Source of the DNA: a virus
DNA: 64,000 nucleotides
Virus record (IMG/VR): IMGVR_UViG_3300030202_002193
Span: 20,539 to 84,538 of that record
Reading direction: 5' to 3' (one strand)
Every line of letters begins with the position of its first letter. Within the stretch, counting starts at the first letter, position 1. Below are positions 34,858-41,580 of this stretch, in pieces. Both the position numbers and the translations under genes were made by a program. The notes under the pieces are model-generated. The model saw nothing but the letters and a program-made list of their open reading frames with translations, had not been told where the DNA came from and made no database searches.

Positions 34858-35513
34858 TGTAATTCCTCCTGCATTTGTTTCTTTACATCAAGCCAAACTT
34901 CGGGATGGTTTTGTGCCAATACCTTTTGTACGACTTGCATTTGGTGAACGATAATTGTATCTTGTCTACGGTGAACCAACTTGCCCTTGAACTCCATAAT
35001 ATATTTCAAACTTTCACGAACTTCTCTAGCCAACTTAACCAAAGCATCTAGTTCTTTGTGACTTAAATCATCTTGACCAAATAACTCATCCACCTTAGCA
35101 TCCAATCTTTGAACATTCAGACTTAACATCTCAATCTCATTGACTTCTTTCTTTGCTATGATATTAGCCGCAGACTTCTGCACTAGTGGAGCCAAGTGGT
35201 TTTTCATGTGCCTTTGTACTTGTGTCTTAGAAATGCTTAGAGTTTCAGCAATGGCTTCTGAAGTAACTTCTCCGGAACTCAATGCTTTTTCATAGTGACT
35301 TCTCATAGGGTCGGTACAAAAACCACATCTAGGATTGCTACTGTTTTGATAATCGCCCATGTGATTTCTTTGGTGTTGGGCGGCAGTTCCGCTTCTCCAA
35401 CCTTCTCTTTTATCTAAGTCATCACAAGATATTGACATAGAATCTATTTCAGATTCCAATTCATCTCTTGCCTCATGTTGGCAAAACTTACAACGCTTGC
35501 GGGTTACTGTCAT
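34854..35513 (-). CDS. Zinc-finger protein, small terminase candidate
   Basis: 219 residues from ATG 35513 (GTGATATT upstream). Two repeats of a C-x2-C ... H-x3-H zinc finger: CKFCQHE ... HQRNH and CGFCTDP ... HMKNH. The second includes a helix-turn-helix-like TSEAIAETLSISKTQVQRHM. A long coiled-coil C-terminus follows (LNVQRLDAKVDELFGQDDLS ... KQMQEELQ). Zinc-finger/HTH plus coiled-coil oligomerisation fits a small terminase that recognises packaging DNA, though the gene lies about 8 kb from terL and has many small genes between. Alternatively a late transcription regulator. Confidence 0.5.
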   Translation of the reverse strand: MTVTRKRCKFCQHEARDELESEIDSMSISCDDLDKREGWRSGTAAQHQRNHMGDYQNSSNPRCGFCTDPMRSHYEKALSSGEVTSEAIAETLSISKTQVQRHMKNHLAPLVQKSAANIIAKKEVNEIEMLSLNVQRLDAKVDELFGQDDLSHKELDALVKLAREVRESLKYIMEFKGKLVHRRQDTIIVHQMQVVQKVLAQNHPEVWLDVKKQMQEELQ

Positions 35514-35517
35514 AATA

Positions 35518-36843
35518 TCACGCCTGTTCAATTAAATGAATTGTATATTTAGCCACCTGTTCTAGTTGAGGTTCAGTTAAAAGGTTAATATCTTCTGTTC
35601 TATTAGGATGAACCCCACCTCTTGTTGTAGGCCTATCATATTTCATAACAAGTTTTTCTATTTCTCTACTTATACTTCCTATTTTAGCCCCTCGGCTAAA
35701 TTGGTGTAGTCTAGATAATTTTGCAGACAACTCTATACTTTTACCCCTATTAACCAAATTTTGCATATAGGGTCGTAGTTGTTTTGCAATTGCTATAGGT
35801 AAATCATATTCTACTAACATTGCCAGCCATTGAGGATAATTCTCTGTACGCTTTACAATATCTAGCCAAGATTTAGCAACCGGTACTCCTTCCTTTCTAG
35901 GTCTTTTATCTACGACCTTACCATGAATGTAGAATCCACCGACCTTCTTCTTAGTGGAAGCGAGATACGCCCTTTCTACAATGGCAGGTGAAACCTTAAC
36001 AGTAAATTCCTCTACATCTCCAGTCACTTCTTCTTCAGAAAATCCACTCAATCTTCTAACTATTGCTTCTTCTGCTTCACCAGTCACGCCAAACTTTTGA
36101 CTTGCCAATTTTCCAGCAATTGCCTTAGCATTAATTACTCCCTCTTTAACTAAAGCCGGAGTTAATTGGCTTTCTAAGAATTGCTTAACCTGAGACAACT
36201 TATACAATTCTTTAGGATTAGAAACTCTAGTAATTTCAAATGTAATATCTGCCTCTTCTAACTCTTTAAGTGCATCTTCTAAAATATATTTCAATCCTTT
36301 TGGACTCTCTTTAGAATATACTACTTGATGAGGAGGAGGAGTAGGGGGGTTGTTTACATCATAACTATACCAAGACTTAGGAACTGGGGTGTCGCCCTTA
36401 AACTTCTTACTATATTTTACAAACTCCGCAGTTTTCCAATGCCCGTAAACTTTTCTCTTACCTATGTTTTTTCCTGATTTGTCATATATGTTGATGTGAT
36501 ATGGTATCATGGCAGGGTCAGCCTTAGTACCTTTAGCCGCATCAATAAATTTCAAATATGCTTTAAGATAATCTATTTCTTTTGTTCCTATGAAATCATC
36601 ATAGTCCATAATTTCCATAAGTCTTGGCAAATGGTCTCGATGGCCTCTAGAAGCACCTTCGATTGTTTCCATTCCAGTTCGTCTTGTGACAGTGTTGGAG
36701 GACTTAATTCCGTGTCGTAGAATAAAATCTACTCCTTCTAATTCCTTCCATTCCTGAAACTCTTTGAAAAAATTAGTAGACTTCAATTCCTGTTGAGCAG
36801 TATTGCCATTCTTAGTCTTAGTCTTTTTCTTCATCTTTGGCAT
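35518..36843 (-). CDS. Conserved-looking late protein, unknown
   Basis: 441 residues, ATG 36843; basic start MPKMKKKTKTKNGN. A Pro-rich linker (NNPPTPPPHQVVY) separates the N- and C-terminal parts, and a His-containing end (RPTTRGGVHPNRTEDINLLT) may bind nucleic acid. No catalytic motif identified. The next gene upstream overlaps its start by 26 bases. Confidence 0.55.
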   Translation of the reverse strand: MPKMKKKTKTKNGNTAQQELKSTNFFKEFQEWKELEGVDFILRHGIKSSNTVTRRTGMETIEGASRGHRDHLPRLMEIMDYDDFIGTKEIDYLKAYLKFIDAAKGTKADPAMIPYHINIYDKSGKNIGKRKVYGHWKTAEFVKYSKKFKGDTPVPKSWYSYDVNNPPTPPPHQVVYSKESPKGLKYILEDALKELEEADITFEITRVSNPKELYKLSQVKQFLESQLTPALVKEGVINAKAIAGKLASQKFGVTGEAEEAIVRRLSGFSEEEVTGDVEEFTVKVSPAIVERAYLASTKKKVGGFYIHGKVVDKRPRKEGVPVAKSWLDIVKRTENYPQWLAMLVEYDLPIAIAKQLRPYMQNLVNRGKSIELSAKLSRLHQFSRGAKIGSISREIEKLVMKYDRPTTRGGVHPNRTEDINLLTEPQLEQVAKYTIHLIEQA

Positions 36844-37183
36844 TTTTATTACCTCCTATTCTGCCTTCACTAAAAAGAGGTTTATGAGCCGCACTACTTG
36901 TAGTTACCGTTCCAGCAACCTTTTCCATTTCTCCATTCAAAGAATCTAAAATTGTAGGGAGTACTGATTGTAGGTCGTAGACATTCGTATTAAAATCGCC
37001 ATAATTTACCCTATATGCCGAACCGCCCCTTCTCTTAACTGTGATTTTTCCCCTATCAGAATCCAAAGTAAAATTGTCCCCTGCCCTACTGCTACCACCT
37101 GAAATCTCCCCACCGATTATATTTTGAATGTTTTGTAGAAACATCCTAGGGGTCATCATCTTTAATACATTTTTCCAAGTCAT
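36818..37183 (-). CDS. Tagged small protein
   Basis: 121 residues, MTWKNVLKMMTPRMF at the start. Gly/Ser-rich body (GGEISGGSSRAGDNFTLDSD) and basic/acidic C-terminus; the 26-base overlap with the following gene is unusual but both frames look protein-like. Function unknown. Confidence 0.55.
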   Translation of the reverse strand: MTWKNVLKMMTPRMFLQNIQNIIGGEISGGSSRAGDNFTLDSDRGKITVKRRGGSAYRVNYGDFNTNVYDLQSVLPTILDSLNGEMEKVAGTVTTSSAAHKPLFSEGRIGGNKNAKDEEKD

Positions 37184-37440
37184 TTCTTTCCCCTCTCTAA
37201 TCGGTCTTGTAATTGAATAAGTTCCGGCATAATTTCCATATATTGTTTCAACATGTCTTCATCGTTGCCTAAATATTTTTCAAGAAAAATCTGTTTCATA
37301 ACTGGGTCTCTTTTGATTTGATAATACACGGCTCTACTGTTCCTACCAGAATTTTTTATCATATTGTCTAATTGAACAATTTTGGTTCTAATTTTCTTAG
37401 TGGAATATTTTTTTTCTTTGAGGATAGTTTCCCACCTCAT
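37180..37440 (-). CDS. Tagged helical protein
   Basis: 86 residues, MRWETILKEKKYSTKK; helical, with a Met/Gln-rich C-terminus (YMEIMPELIQLQDRLERGKK). Overlaps both neighbours by four bases in the ATGA style. Function unknown. Confidence 0.55.
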   Translation of the reverse strand: MRWETILKEKKYSTKKIRTKIVQLDNMIKNSGRNSRAVYYQIKRDPVMKQIFLEKYLGNDEDMLKQYMEIMPELIQLQDRLERGKK

Positions 37441-37604
37441 TCTTTATTCCTCCTGAATACTTTAGCCCATGCTTGAGCCTTAGTTAAAGTGGTAGTCTTT
37501 TTCTTTTGGCCTGTAACTAAACAAGTACCATAATCATTCTCAACTTTGTCAAGTTTAGCAGATTCATTATCTAACCAGCCCTCTAAATAATTGCATCGTG
37601 TCAT
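37437..37604 (-). CDS. Small protein with two cysteines
   Basis: 55 residues from ATG 37604 (MTRCNYLEGWLDNESAKLDK), basic C-terminus. Start and stop are embedded in the overlapping gene chain (ATGA at 37440), so it is probably real though too short for most predictions. Not tagged. Confidence 0.5.
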   Translation of the reverse strand: MTRCNYLEGWLDNESAKLDKVENDYGTCLVTGQKKKTTTLTKAQAWAKVFRRNKE

Positions 37605-37606
37605 AT

Positions 37607-37864
37607 TTAATCCCTCGATGTAAATGCCCTTCCGCTTCCCATTCTAGGAGGGACTTTTTTATTTGCATTCCTCGTCCTTTCAATTAAGGGGTGAGTTTTT
37701 AATTCCTTTTTAGGAACAGGAGGAGTAGCGTCTGCATGTTCTTCTCTCTGATGCCCAACCAATTCTTTTAGAGAACTGTATTTCTTACCACAAATAGAAC
37801 AAACTTCTTTTTTGTGGGCATCAGATGGAATATATCCTATTTTAACAATATCTTTCCATGACAT
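37607..37864 (-). CDS. Tagged zinc-finger protein
   Basis: 85 residues from ATG 37864. N-terminus MSWKDIVKIGYIPSD is the tag. The body has a classical C2H2-like finger, CSICGKKYSSLKELVGHQREEH (C-x2-C, H-x4-H), with a basic Pro-rich C-terminus. It is the clearest DNA- or RNA-binding member of the tagged set. Confidence 0.65.
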   Translation of the reverse strand: MSWKDIVKIGYIPSDAHKKEVCSICGKKYSSLKELVGHQREEHADATPPVPKKELKTHPLIERTRNANKKVPPRMGSGRAFTSRD

Positions 37865-37869
37865 ATTAA

Positions 37870-38289
37870 TCACCAACTAATATCTACGCTCTTGATATAG
37901 AATTCACCATCTTTTCGCCCTATCTCAATATCAGCCTCCGGCATGATATACGAACCCATACTCACTTTATCCAATTTTTCCACTTCTATATTTTCTGAAG
38001 TTTTCAATTCTAAATCTAAAGCCAATTCTTCTACTTCTTCTCCAATATCTTCAATAGAAGAAATACTAACAACAACAGATTGCACACTAGGTTGATTCAA
38101 TTCCAAACCATCTCCATCAACTTCAATACTCATACTCCAATTAACTGTTACACTATACCAATCAATATCAATATCAATATCAGAACCACTTCCTCTATAA
38201 GTAACCATAGTATTGTGATTTCTATTAGGTTTTACAGTAGTTTCAAAGGTATAACTCTCTAAAGCACCCTTCAGTATATCTTTCCACAT
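37870..38289 (-). CDS. Tagged beta-rich protein
   Basis: 139 residues from ATG 38289, GGTGATATT upstream (an upstream in-frame start would add eleven residues). N-terminus MWKDILKGALESYTF. The rest is beta-strand rich (DIDIDWYSVTVNWSMSIEVD) and acidic. The start cassette matches the next two tagged genes at DNA level. Function unknown. Confidence 0.55.
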   Translation of the reverse strand: MWKDILKGALESYTFETTVKPNRNHNTMVTYRGSGSDIDIDIDWYSVTVNWSMSIEVDGDGLELNQPSVQSVVVSISSIEDIGEEVEELALDLELKTSENIEVEKLDKVSMGSYIMPEADIEIGRKDGEFYIKSVDISW

Positions 38290-38318
38290 AATATCACCAA
38301 AATTTTCCCGTATTTTTT

Positions 38319-38573
38319 TCAAGTCCTCGAAAGGACATCTGCCTCTCCAGCAGATTCAGAAATATCCTTTATCATTTCTTCTGCAATATCACTTATTGCT
38401 AAAAGAACCGCATCCTCCGCACTAACGGAATGCTCAAATTGCCTTTCCATCATCTTTGCATCTTCACCCGCTTTATCTGATAAATCGCTCATAAGATTTC
38501 TTATTTCGCTTTCTAATGCTTGTCTAAGAGTACTAGTCATAGTGTAGCGTTTTTTAATCGTATCTTTCCACAT
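38319..38573 (-). CDS. Tagged acidic helical protein
   Basis: 84 residues from ATG 38573. N-terminus MWKDTIKKRYTMTST, then acidic helices (EIRNLMSDLSDKAGEDAKMM). A longer in-frame upstream reading runs over the neighbouring gene's DNA in another frame and is rejected. The start cassette (TTTCGGGGAATTTTT before ATG) recurs at neighbouring tagged genes. Confidence 0.55.
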   Translation of the reverse strand: MWKDTIKKRYTMTSTLRQALESEIRNLMSDLSDKAGEDAKMMERQFEHSVSAEDAVLLAISDIAEEMIKDISESAGEADVLSRT

Positions 38574-38595
38574 AAAAATTCCCCGAAATTTTTTT

Positions 38596-38808
38596 TCAGT
38601 AGCCTCGTATATTCTGCAAAATATCAGATAATTTATCAATACAATAGGCCAGCATTTTTGGCTTTTCAAGCGCATGTCTATCTTCAGCCTTATCACTGAT
38701 TTCATTACACAAATCTTGTATTTCCTCAACCATACTTTCAACGGTGTCCGTTGGGGCATAGTTTCTATATTCGTCATCTTCTTTCTTTATCTCGTTTTTC
38801 CAACTCAT
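38596..38808 (-). CDS. Tagged acidic protein
   Basis: 70 residues from ATG 38808, N-terminus MSWKNEIKKEDDEYRNY; a longer upstream reading (from 38868) runs in another frame across the tag-only mini-gene and is rejected. Helical and acidic. Lies between that mini-gene and the 84-residue tagged gene. Function unknown. Confidence 0.55.
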   Translation of the reverse strand: MSWKNEIKKEDDEYRNYAPTDTVESMVEEIQDLCNEISDKAEDRHALEKPKMLAYCIDKLSDILQNIRGY

Positions 38809-38813
38809 TTTTC

Positions 38814-38870
38814 TCACCAAAATTTTCCGTAATTTTTTTTCAATTCTTCTTTTAGTATATCTTTCCACAT
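38814..38870 (-). CDS. 18-residue tag-only mini-gene
   Basis: MWKDILKEELKKNYGKFW, ATG 38870 with GGAGATTTTTAC upstream, stop at 38814. It is the first gene of the large minus-strand late block and consists of little more than the tag shared by about 20 downstream proteins. The ribosome site and placement argue that it is translated. It could be a free tag peptide, a leader peptide or a remnant of a duplicated gene. Confidence 0.5.
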   Translation of the reverse strand: MWKDILKEELKKNYGKFW

Positions 38871-39175
38871 GTAAAAATCTCCAAAAATTTCCCGTAATTT
38901 GTTCGTCACTAGCGCAATTTTTCTTTTTTTTAATTTACTATTCCCAGAATAAGGTTTTTTAATTTACTTTTTTATTTTATTATATTTTAATTTGCGATAT
39001 TTTCTTGTTTTTGGTATTGTTGCAAACTTTTAATTTGAATCATTTCGCATAGCGTTTGACTTCTTGATGTTAAGAGGCTAAAGTAACATGGTATTTAGTA
39101 TTTATTAGATAATAAGGGTGCAAAAGTCTAATTGGAGGGATTAAAGAATCGTTTGTTAAAAAAAAGATTTTTGAT
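38871..39175 (-). promoter_or_regulatory. A/T-rich late promoter region
   Basis: Gene-free, very A/T-rich stretch before the first gene of the late block. On the minus strand it contains TTTTAAAATATAATAAAATA and other TATA-like runs, the expected archaeal promoter composition. No conserved element of the palindrome family lies close to the 38870 start, so the late block may use its own promoter. Exact start is not determined. Confidence 0.4.
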
Positions 39176-39200
39176 ACAAAGCCATATGGTTGTGCTTTGT
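39176..39200. promoter_or_regulatory. Palindromic element, copy A
   Basis: ACAAAG CCATATGG TTGTG CTTTGT, a shortened member of the family below, with the CCATATGG core. It lies between a small gene and the late block, about 300 bases before the first late gene. Confidence 0.55.
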
Positions 39201-39217
39201 TAACGCCCCGAAGGGTA

Positions 39218-39556
39218 CTATGTGGTTAATATTGACCAAGCAGAACTGGCATAGGTTTCTGAATTATCCTCATCCGATTCATACATTATACAAACCATTT
39301 CCAAAATCTTTCTGTTTGGACCTTCGGCTACATCCCAATTAATCGCATCTCTCAATCCATGTTTTTCAACTTCAGATTTGAAAACTTCAAACTCTGCATC
39401 TAGGATTTCTTCAGATGGAATACCATCTCTTTCTCGAACACATTCTCCACATAGAACAGTTACATCTATTTCAGAAAGGTCATCCTCATAATCTGAATAA
39501 TATATTCCATAATCCACTGTATTTCCACATTCACATTGCCCACTTCTCCACGACAT
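39218..39556 (-). CDS. MSW-starting zinc protein under palindrome copy B
   Basis: 112 residues, ATG 39556. Starts MSWRSGQCECGNTVDYG: the MSW beginning of the tag, but then a C-x-C ... C-x2-C zinc set (CECG, CGEC). Acidic helical C-terminus. The start codon lies 38 bases from palindrome copy B, and a TTATTTA box is in between, which fits a promoter of its own. Function unknown. Confidence 0.6.
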   Translation of the reverse strand: MSWRSGQCECGNTVDYGIYYSDYEDDLSEIDVTVLCGECVRERDGIPSEEILDAEFEVFKSEVEKHGLRDAINWDVAEGPNRKILEMVCIMYESDEDNSETYASSAWSILTT

Positions 39557-39593
39557 AATCTAACTCATTTATTCTAAATAAGTAAGGTACTAT

Positions 39594-39621
39594 CAAAGCC
39601 TAGTACCATATGGTTGCTTTG
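39594..39621. promoter_or_regulatory. Palindromic element, copy B
   Basis: CAAAGCC TAGT ACCATATGGT TGCTTTG, 38 bases before the 39556 start. Minus-strand flank reads TACCTTACTTATTTA, the box shared with copies C and F. Confidence 0.75.
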
Positions 39622-39631
39622 TTTTACCCTA

Positions 39632-39663
39632 GAAAAAAGAGGGGGGTTTAACCCCCCCCTCTC
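39632..39663 (-). terminator. Terminator hairpin with T-run
   Basis: GAGGGGGG TTTAA CCCCCCCTC, followed on the minus strand by TTTTTT, downstream of the 39666-39965 gene. Strong G/C stem plus T-run indicates a terminator. Confidence 0.75.
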
Positions 39664-39665
39664 AT

Positions 39666-39965
39666 TTAATCGCCTATCCTAATCCAATTCCCATTCCAAG
39701 CCTCACCGTTTAGATACCATGTGAAATCTTTTTGTTGAATGTGGACCCCTGTTAAACCGTTTAGCCTTTCCTTAGTTGTGTTTGAAGACCATCCACCGTT
39801 TGAAATATATATTCCATCGGCGTTACTGTATGCTATCAGGTTTCCGTGTAGTCTCATTTCAGCCTTAATGTCGTCAATTCTAAGAACTGCCGTATTGCTT
39901 TTTTTGTAGTTGCCAGCCCATGCGTTTTCAAATGCGTGACATGCTTCTCTTGTAATTTTGCGCAT
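39666..39965 (-). CDS. Conserved marine-virus small protein
   Basis: 99 residues, ATG 39965, 38 bases from palindrome copy C. The sequence (MRKITREACHAFENAWAGNY, AVLRIDDIKAEMRLHGNLIA, GGWSSNTTKERLNGLTGVHI, WYLNGEAWNGNW) matches from memory a widely spread phage family starting MRxITRExxxAFxN, function unknown in the family. Own promoter (palindrome C) and own terminator make it a monocistronic unit. Confidence 0.6.
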   Translation of the reverse strand: MRKITREACHAFENAWAGNYKKSNTAVLRIDDIKAEMRLHGNLIAYSNADGIYISNGGWSSNTTKERLNGLTGVHIQQKDFTWYLNGEAWNGNWIRIGD

Positions 39966-40002
39966 ATCTTAATAGAGATTATTTAATTAAGTGAGGTAAT
40001 AT

Positions 40003-40033
40003 CAAAGCCTATTACCATATGGTACTGGCTTTG
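40003..40033. promoter_or_regulatory. Palindromic element, copy C
   Basis: CAAAGCC TATT ACCATATGGT ACT GGCTTTG, 38 bases before the 39965 start. Minus-strand flank TACCTCACTTAATTAAAT holds the shared box and a TATA-like sequence. Confidence 0.75.
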
Positions 40034-40275
40034 TAGAACCCTAAGATAAGAAATCGGGAACAGGGGCTATATTTCGCTGACAAAGGGATGCGCTCACTGA
40101 ATAAGGAGTTAGTTACTTGATACTTTAACTAGTATTTCACAAGAGTCCAACTACCGTTTATTGCTGATTTTGCCACAACCGATGGTTACTTTATAGTCTT
40201 ATTCCGTCATTCTCACCATGTCCCAAAGTTGCCTAGGATTTGCAATGGGGGTATTTCGTGGGTGGGAAAAAAAGC

Positions 40276-40345
40276 GGGGGTCTATGGAATTCTTTAAGCC
40301 CAAAGGTTCCTTAAAAAACATCTCATGGTGTTCTAATAGACCCCC
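40276..40345. ncRNA. Long stem-loop in gene-free DNA
   Basis: GGGGGTCTAT (40276-40285) pairs perfectly with ATAGACCCCC (40336-40345), enclosing a 50-base arm that has its own AAGG/CCTT stem. Protein-coding frames are absent. A structured RNA or a replication/transcription element is likely; the strand is not determined. Confidence 0.4.
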
Positions 40346-40415
40346 TAGAAAGGGATGGAGACAGGGATGGAAAAAATGCGCTTGAAAACACTACAGACAA
40401 TCTCTGTTAGGAATA

Positions 40416-40505
40416 CGCCCTGCCCCCTTAGAATGGGCGAGAGAAAACCTTTATCTGTATGTGAACCATACAGGATGCGACGATTTCGGTAGTTGGCCCA
40501 ACTAC
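40416..40505. ncRNA. Three consecutive hairpins
   Basis: CGCCC/GGGCG (near 40416-40440), CTGTATG/CATACAG (40455-40473, five-base loop) and GTAGTTGG/CCAACTAC (40489-40505), followed by TTTTTTT a few bases on. The chain of stems suggests one folded RNA or a terminator-like element, lying between palindromes C and D in gene-free DNA. Confidence 0.4.
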
Positions 40506-40551
40506 ACGCCATTAGGTTTTTTTATTTGCTCCAAACTCTCATGAAGTGTGG

Positions 40552-40617
40552 TTATACTTCAGGTTCTTCTTCAAGAAAGTCCCATATATCTCTATATGGA
40601 TTCTCTTTACTATTCAA
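40552..40617 (-). CDS. Possible 21-residue microprotein
   Basis: TTG start at 40617 with GAGATGATATTTAC upstream, encoding MNSKENPYRDIWDFLEEEPE plus one residue. Composition is protein-like and the ribosome site matches that of two neighbouring genes, but TTG and short length leave doubt. Lies about 120 bases from palindrome D in the transcribed direction. Confidence 0.3.
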   Translation of the reverse strand: MNSKENPYRDIWDFLEEEPEV

Positions 40618-40734
40618 GTAAATATCATCTCGATTTCCCCCTTTAGTTTAACCACTTCAAGTGGATAATCGGATAGATATTGACTTTGCCACTTGAATAA
40701 CCCAATATATGTATTCGAATTATTAGTAAGGTAG

Positions 40735-40763
40735 ACAAAGCCCTACCATATGGTAGGCTTTGT
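40735..40763. promoter_or_regulatory. Palindromic element, copy D
   Basis: ACAAAGCC C TACCATATGGTA GGCTTTGT, a nearly perfect palindrome. The minus-strand flank CTACCTTACTAATAATTCG repeats the shared box, so it probably drives the gene-free 40.0-40.7 kb stretch on the minus strand. Confidence 0.7.
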
Positions 40764-40780
40764 TAATACCCTGTAAAGGG

Positions 40781-40860
40781 AGCCACCCCCTAGGTCCGAA
40801 GTCCTAGAGGGGGCAAATAGCACAAAATTGTGCTTACAACGGTTGGGAAAACCGAGGATA
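40781..40860 (-). terminator. Terminator hairpin cluster
   Basis: CCCCCTAGG/CCTAGAGGGGG with one bulge, then GCACAA/TTGTGC and CGGTT/AACCG stems downstream of the 40862-41008 gene. End of the small operon served by palindrome E. Confidence 0.55.
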
Positions 40861-40861
40861 A

Positions 40862-41008
40862 TTATTCTTCTTCACCTACAAATGGTGCTAAAAACTCCGC
40901 ACCGAATTGGTCTGCTATATTATCTAACATAGTCAAGTTTTCATCTAACATAATTGCCAACTCTTCTAAAGTATAGTTGCTCATAAATTGTATTACCCTT
41001 TCTTTCAT
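40862..41008 (-). CDS. Small acidic helical protein
   Basis: 48 residues from ATG 41008, overlapping the previous stop in the ATGA style: MKERVIQFMSNYTLEELAIM then acidic. Its coupling to the neighbouring gene supports expression; function unknown. Confidence 0.55.
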   Translation of the reverse strand: MKERVIQFMSNYTLEELAIMLDENLTMLDNIADQFGAEFLAPFVGEEE

Positions 41009-41250
41009 TCTTCTTCATCTCCAACAACGGAAACACTTGAAGAATATCTCCTTGGGTTATTAGCATTAGAAATACTTCTATCAGGGAATAATTGACAACC
41101 TATCGCCACCTTAGCGTAGGGGAATAAGTGATGCCTATACATCTTCTTATTTCGGTTGGCACAATAAGATTGCCACCATCCATCTCCTTCAGCAACTCTT
41201 TCTCTATACTCTTCTATTGGCTTCCCGCCAACTACTTGTTCTTCTTCCAT
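41005..41250 (-). CDS. Small protein of palindrome E operon
   Basis: 81 residues from ATG 41250 (GAGATGATAGAT upstream). Contains a WWQSYCANRNKKMYRHHLF segment with Cys/His/aromatics and an acidic C-terminus. Function unknown. Confidence 0.55.
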   Translation of the reverse strand: MEEEQVVGGKPIEEYRERVAEGDGWWQSYCANRNKKMYRHHLFPYAKVAIGCQLFPDRSISNANNPRRYSSSVSVVGDEEE

Positions 41251-41255
41251 ATCTA

Positions 41256-41447
41256 TCATCTCAAAGTCTTGTCATTAGGGTGATTCCTGTTATGTCTAGC
41301 ATGTCTTTGTGCTAGAGTTAGGCCTAGGTCAGCGATTGACCAAACTAACCTTGTGGTATCTCCGTAATTCTTTTCTGCCAATATAGCCCTAATAGGGCGA
41401 CCCTTGTAAAAGGTAATTGGGTTCTCATATCTAGTTCTCCAACTCAT
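41256..41447 (-). CDS. MSW-starting small basic protein
   Basis: 63 residues, ATG 41447, 54 bases from palindrome E. N-terminus MSWRTRYENPITFYKG shares only the MSW of the tag. Arg-rich throughout, with HARHNRNHPNDKTLR at the end. First gene of a three-gene operon. Function unknown. Confidence 0.55.
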   Translation of the reverse strand: MSWRTRYENPITFYKGRPIRAILAEKNYGDTTRLVWSIADLGLTLAQRHARHNRNHPNDKTLR

Positions 41448-41500
41448 GTTTTTTTCTCCTAGTTAGCGATATCAAATTACACAGATTAAGTTTAAGGTAG

Positions 41501-41531
41501 ACAAAGCACTACCATATGGTACTGGCTTTGT
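41501..41531. promoter_or_regulatory. Palindromic element, copy E
   Basis: ACAAAGC ACT ACCATATGGT ACT GGCTTTGT. Minus-strand flank CTACCTTAAACTTAATC repeats the shared box upstream of the 41447 start. Confidence 0.75.
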
Positions 41532-41533
41532 GG

Positions 41534-41557
41534 ACCCCGATTTTAATAAATTGGGGC
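41534..41557 (-). terminator. Terminator hairpin
   Basis: CCCC-G-ATTT and AAAT-T-GGGG form an eight-base-pair stem with one mismatch just downstream of the 41581-42132 gene. No long T-run follows, so termination efficiency is uncertain. Confidence 0.45.
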
Positions 41558-41580
41558 CGAGCAAAGCAAAACTCGACGAA

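Noticed and set aside
38319-38777. 152-residue reading MTNIETM... upstream extension
   Set aside because: The upstream part is the neighbouring tagged gene's DNA read in the wrong frame; the MWKDTIKK start at 38573 has the shared upstream cassette.
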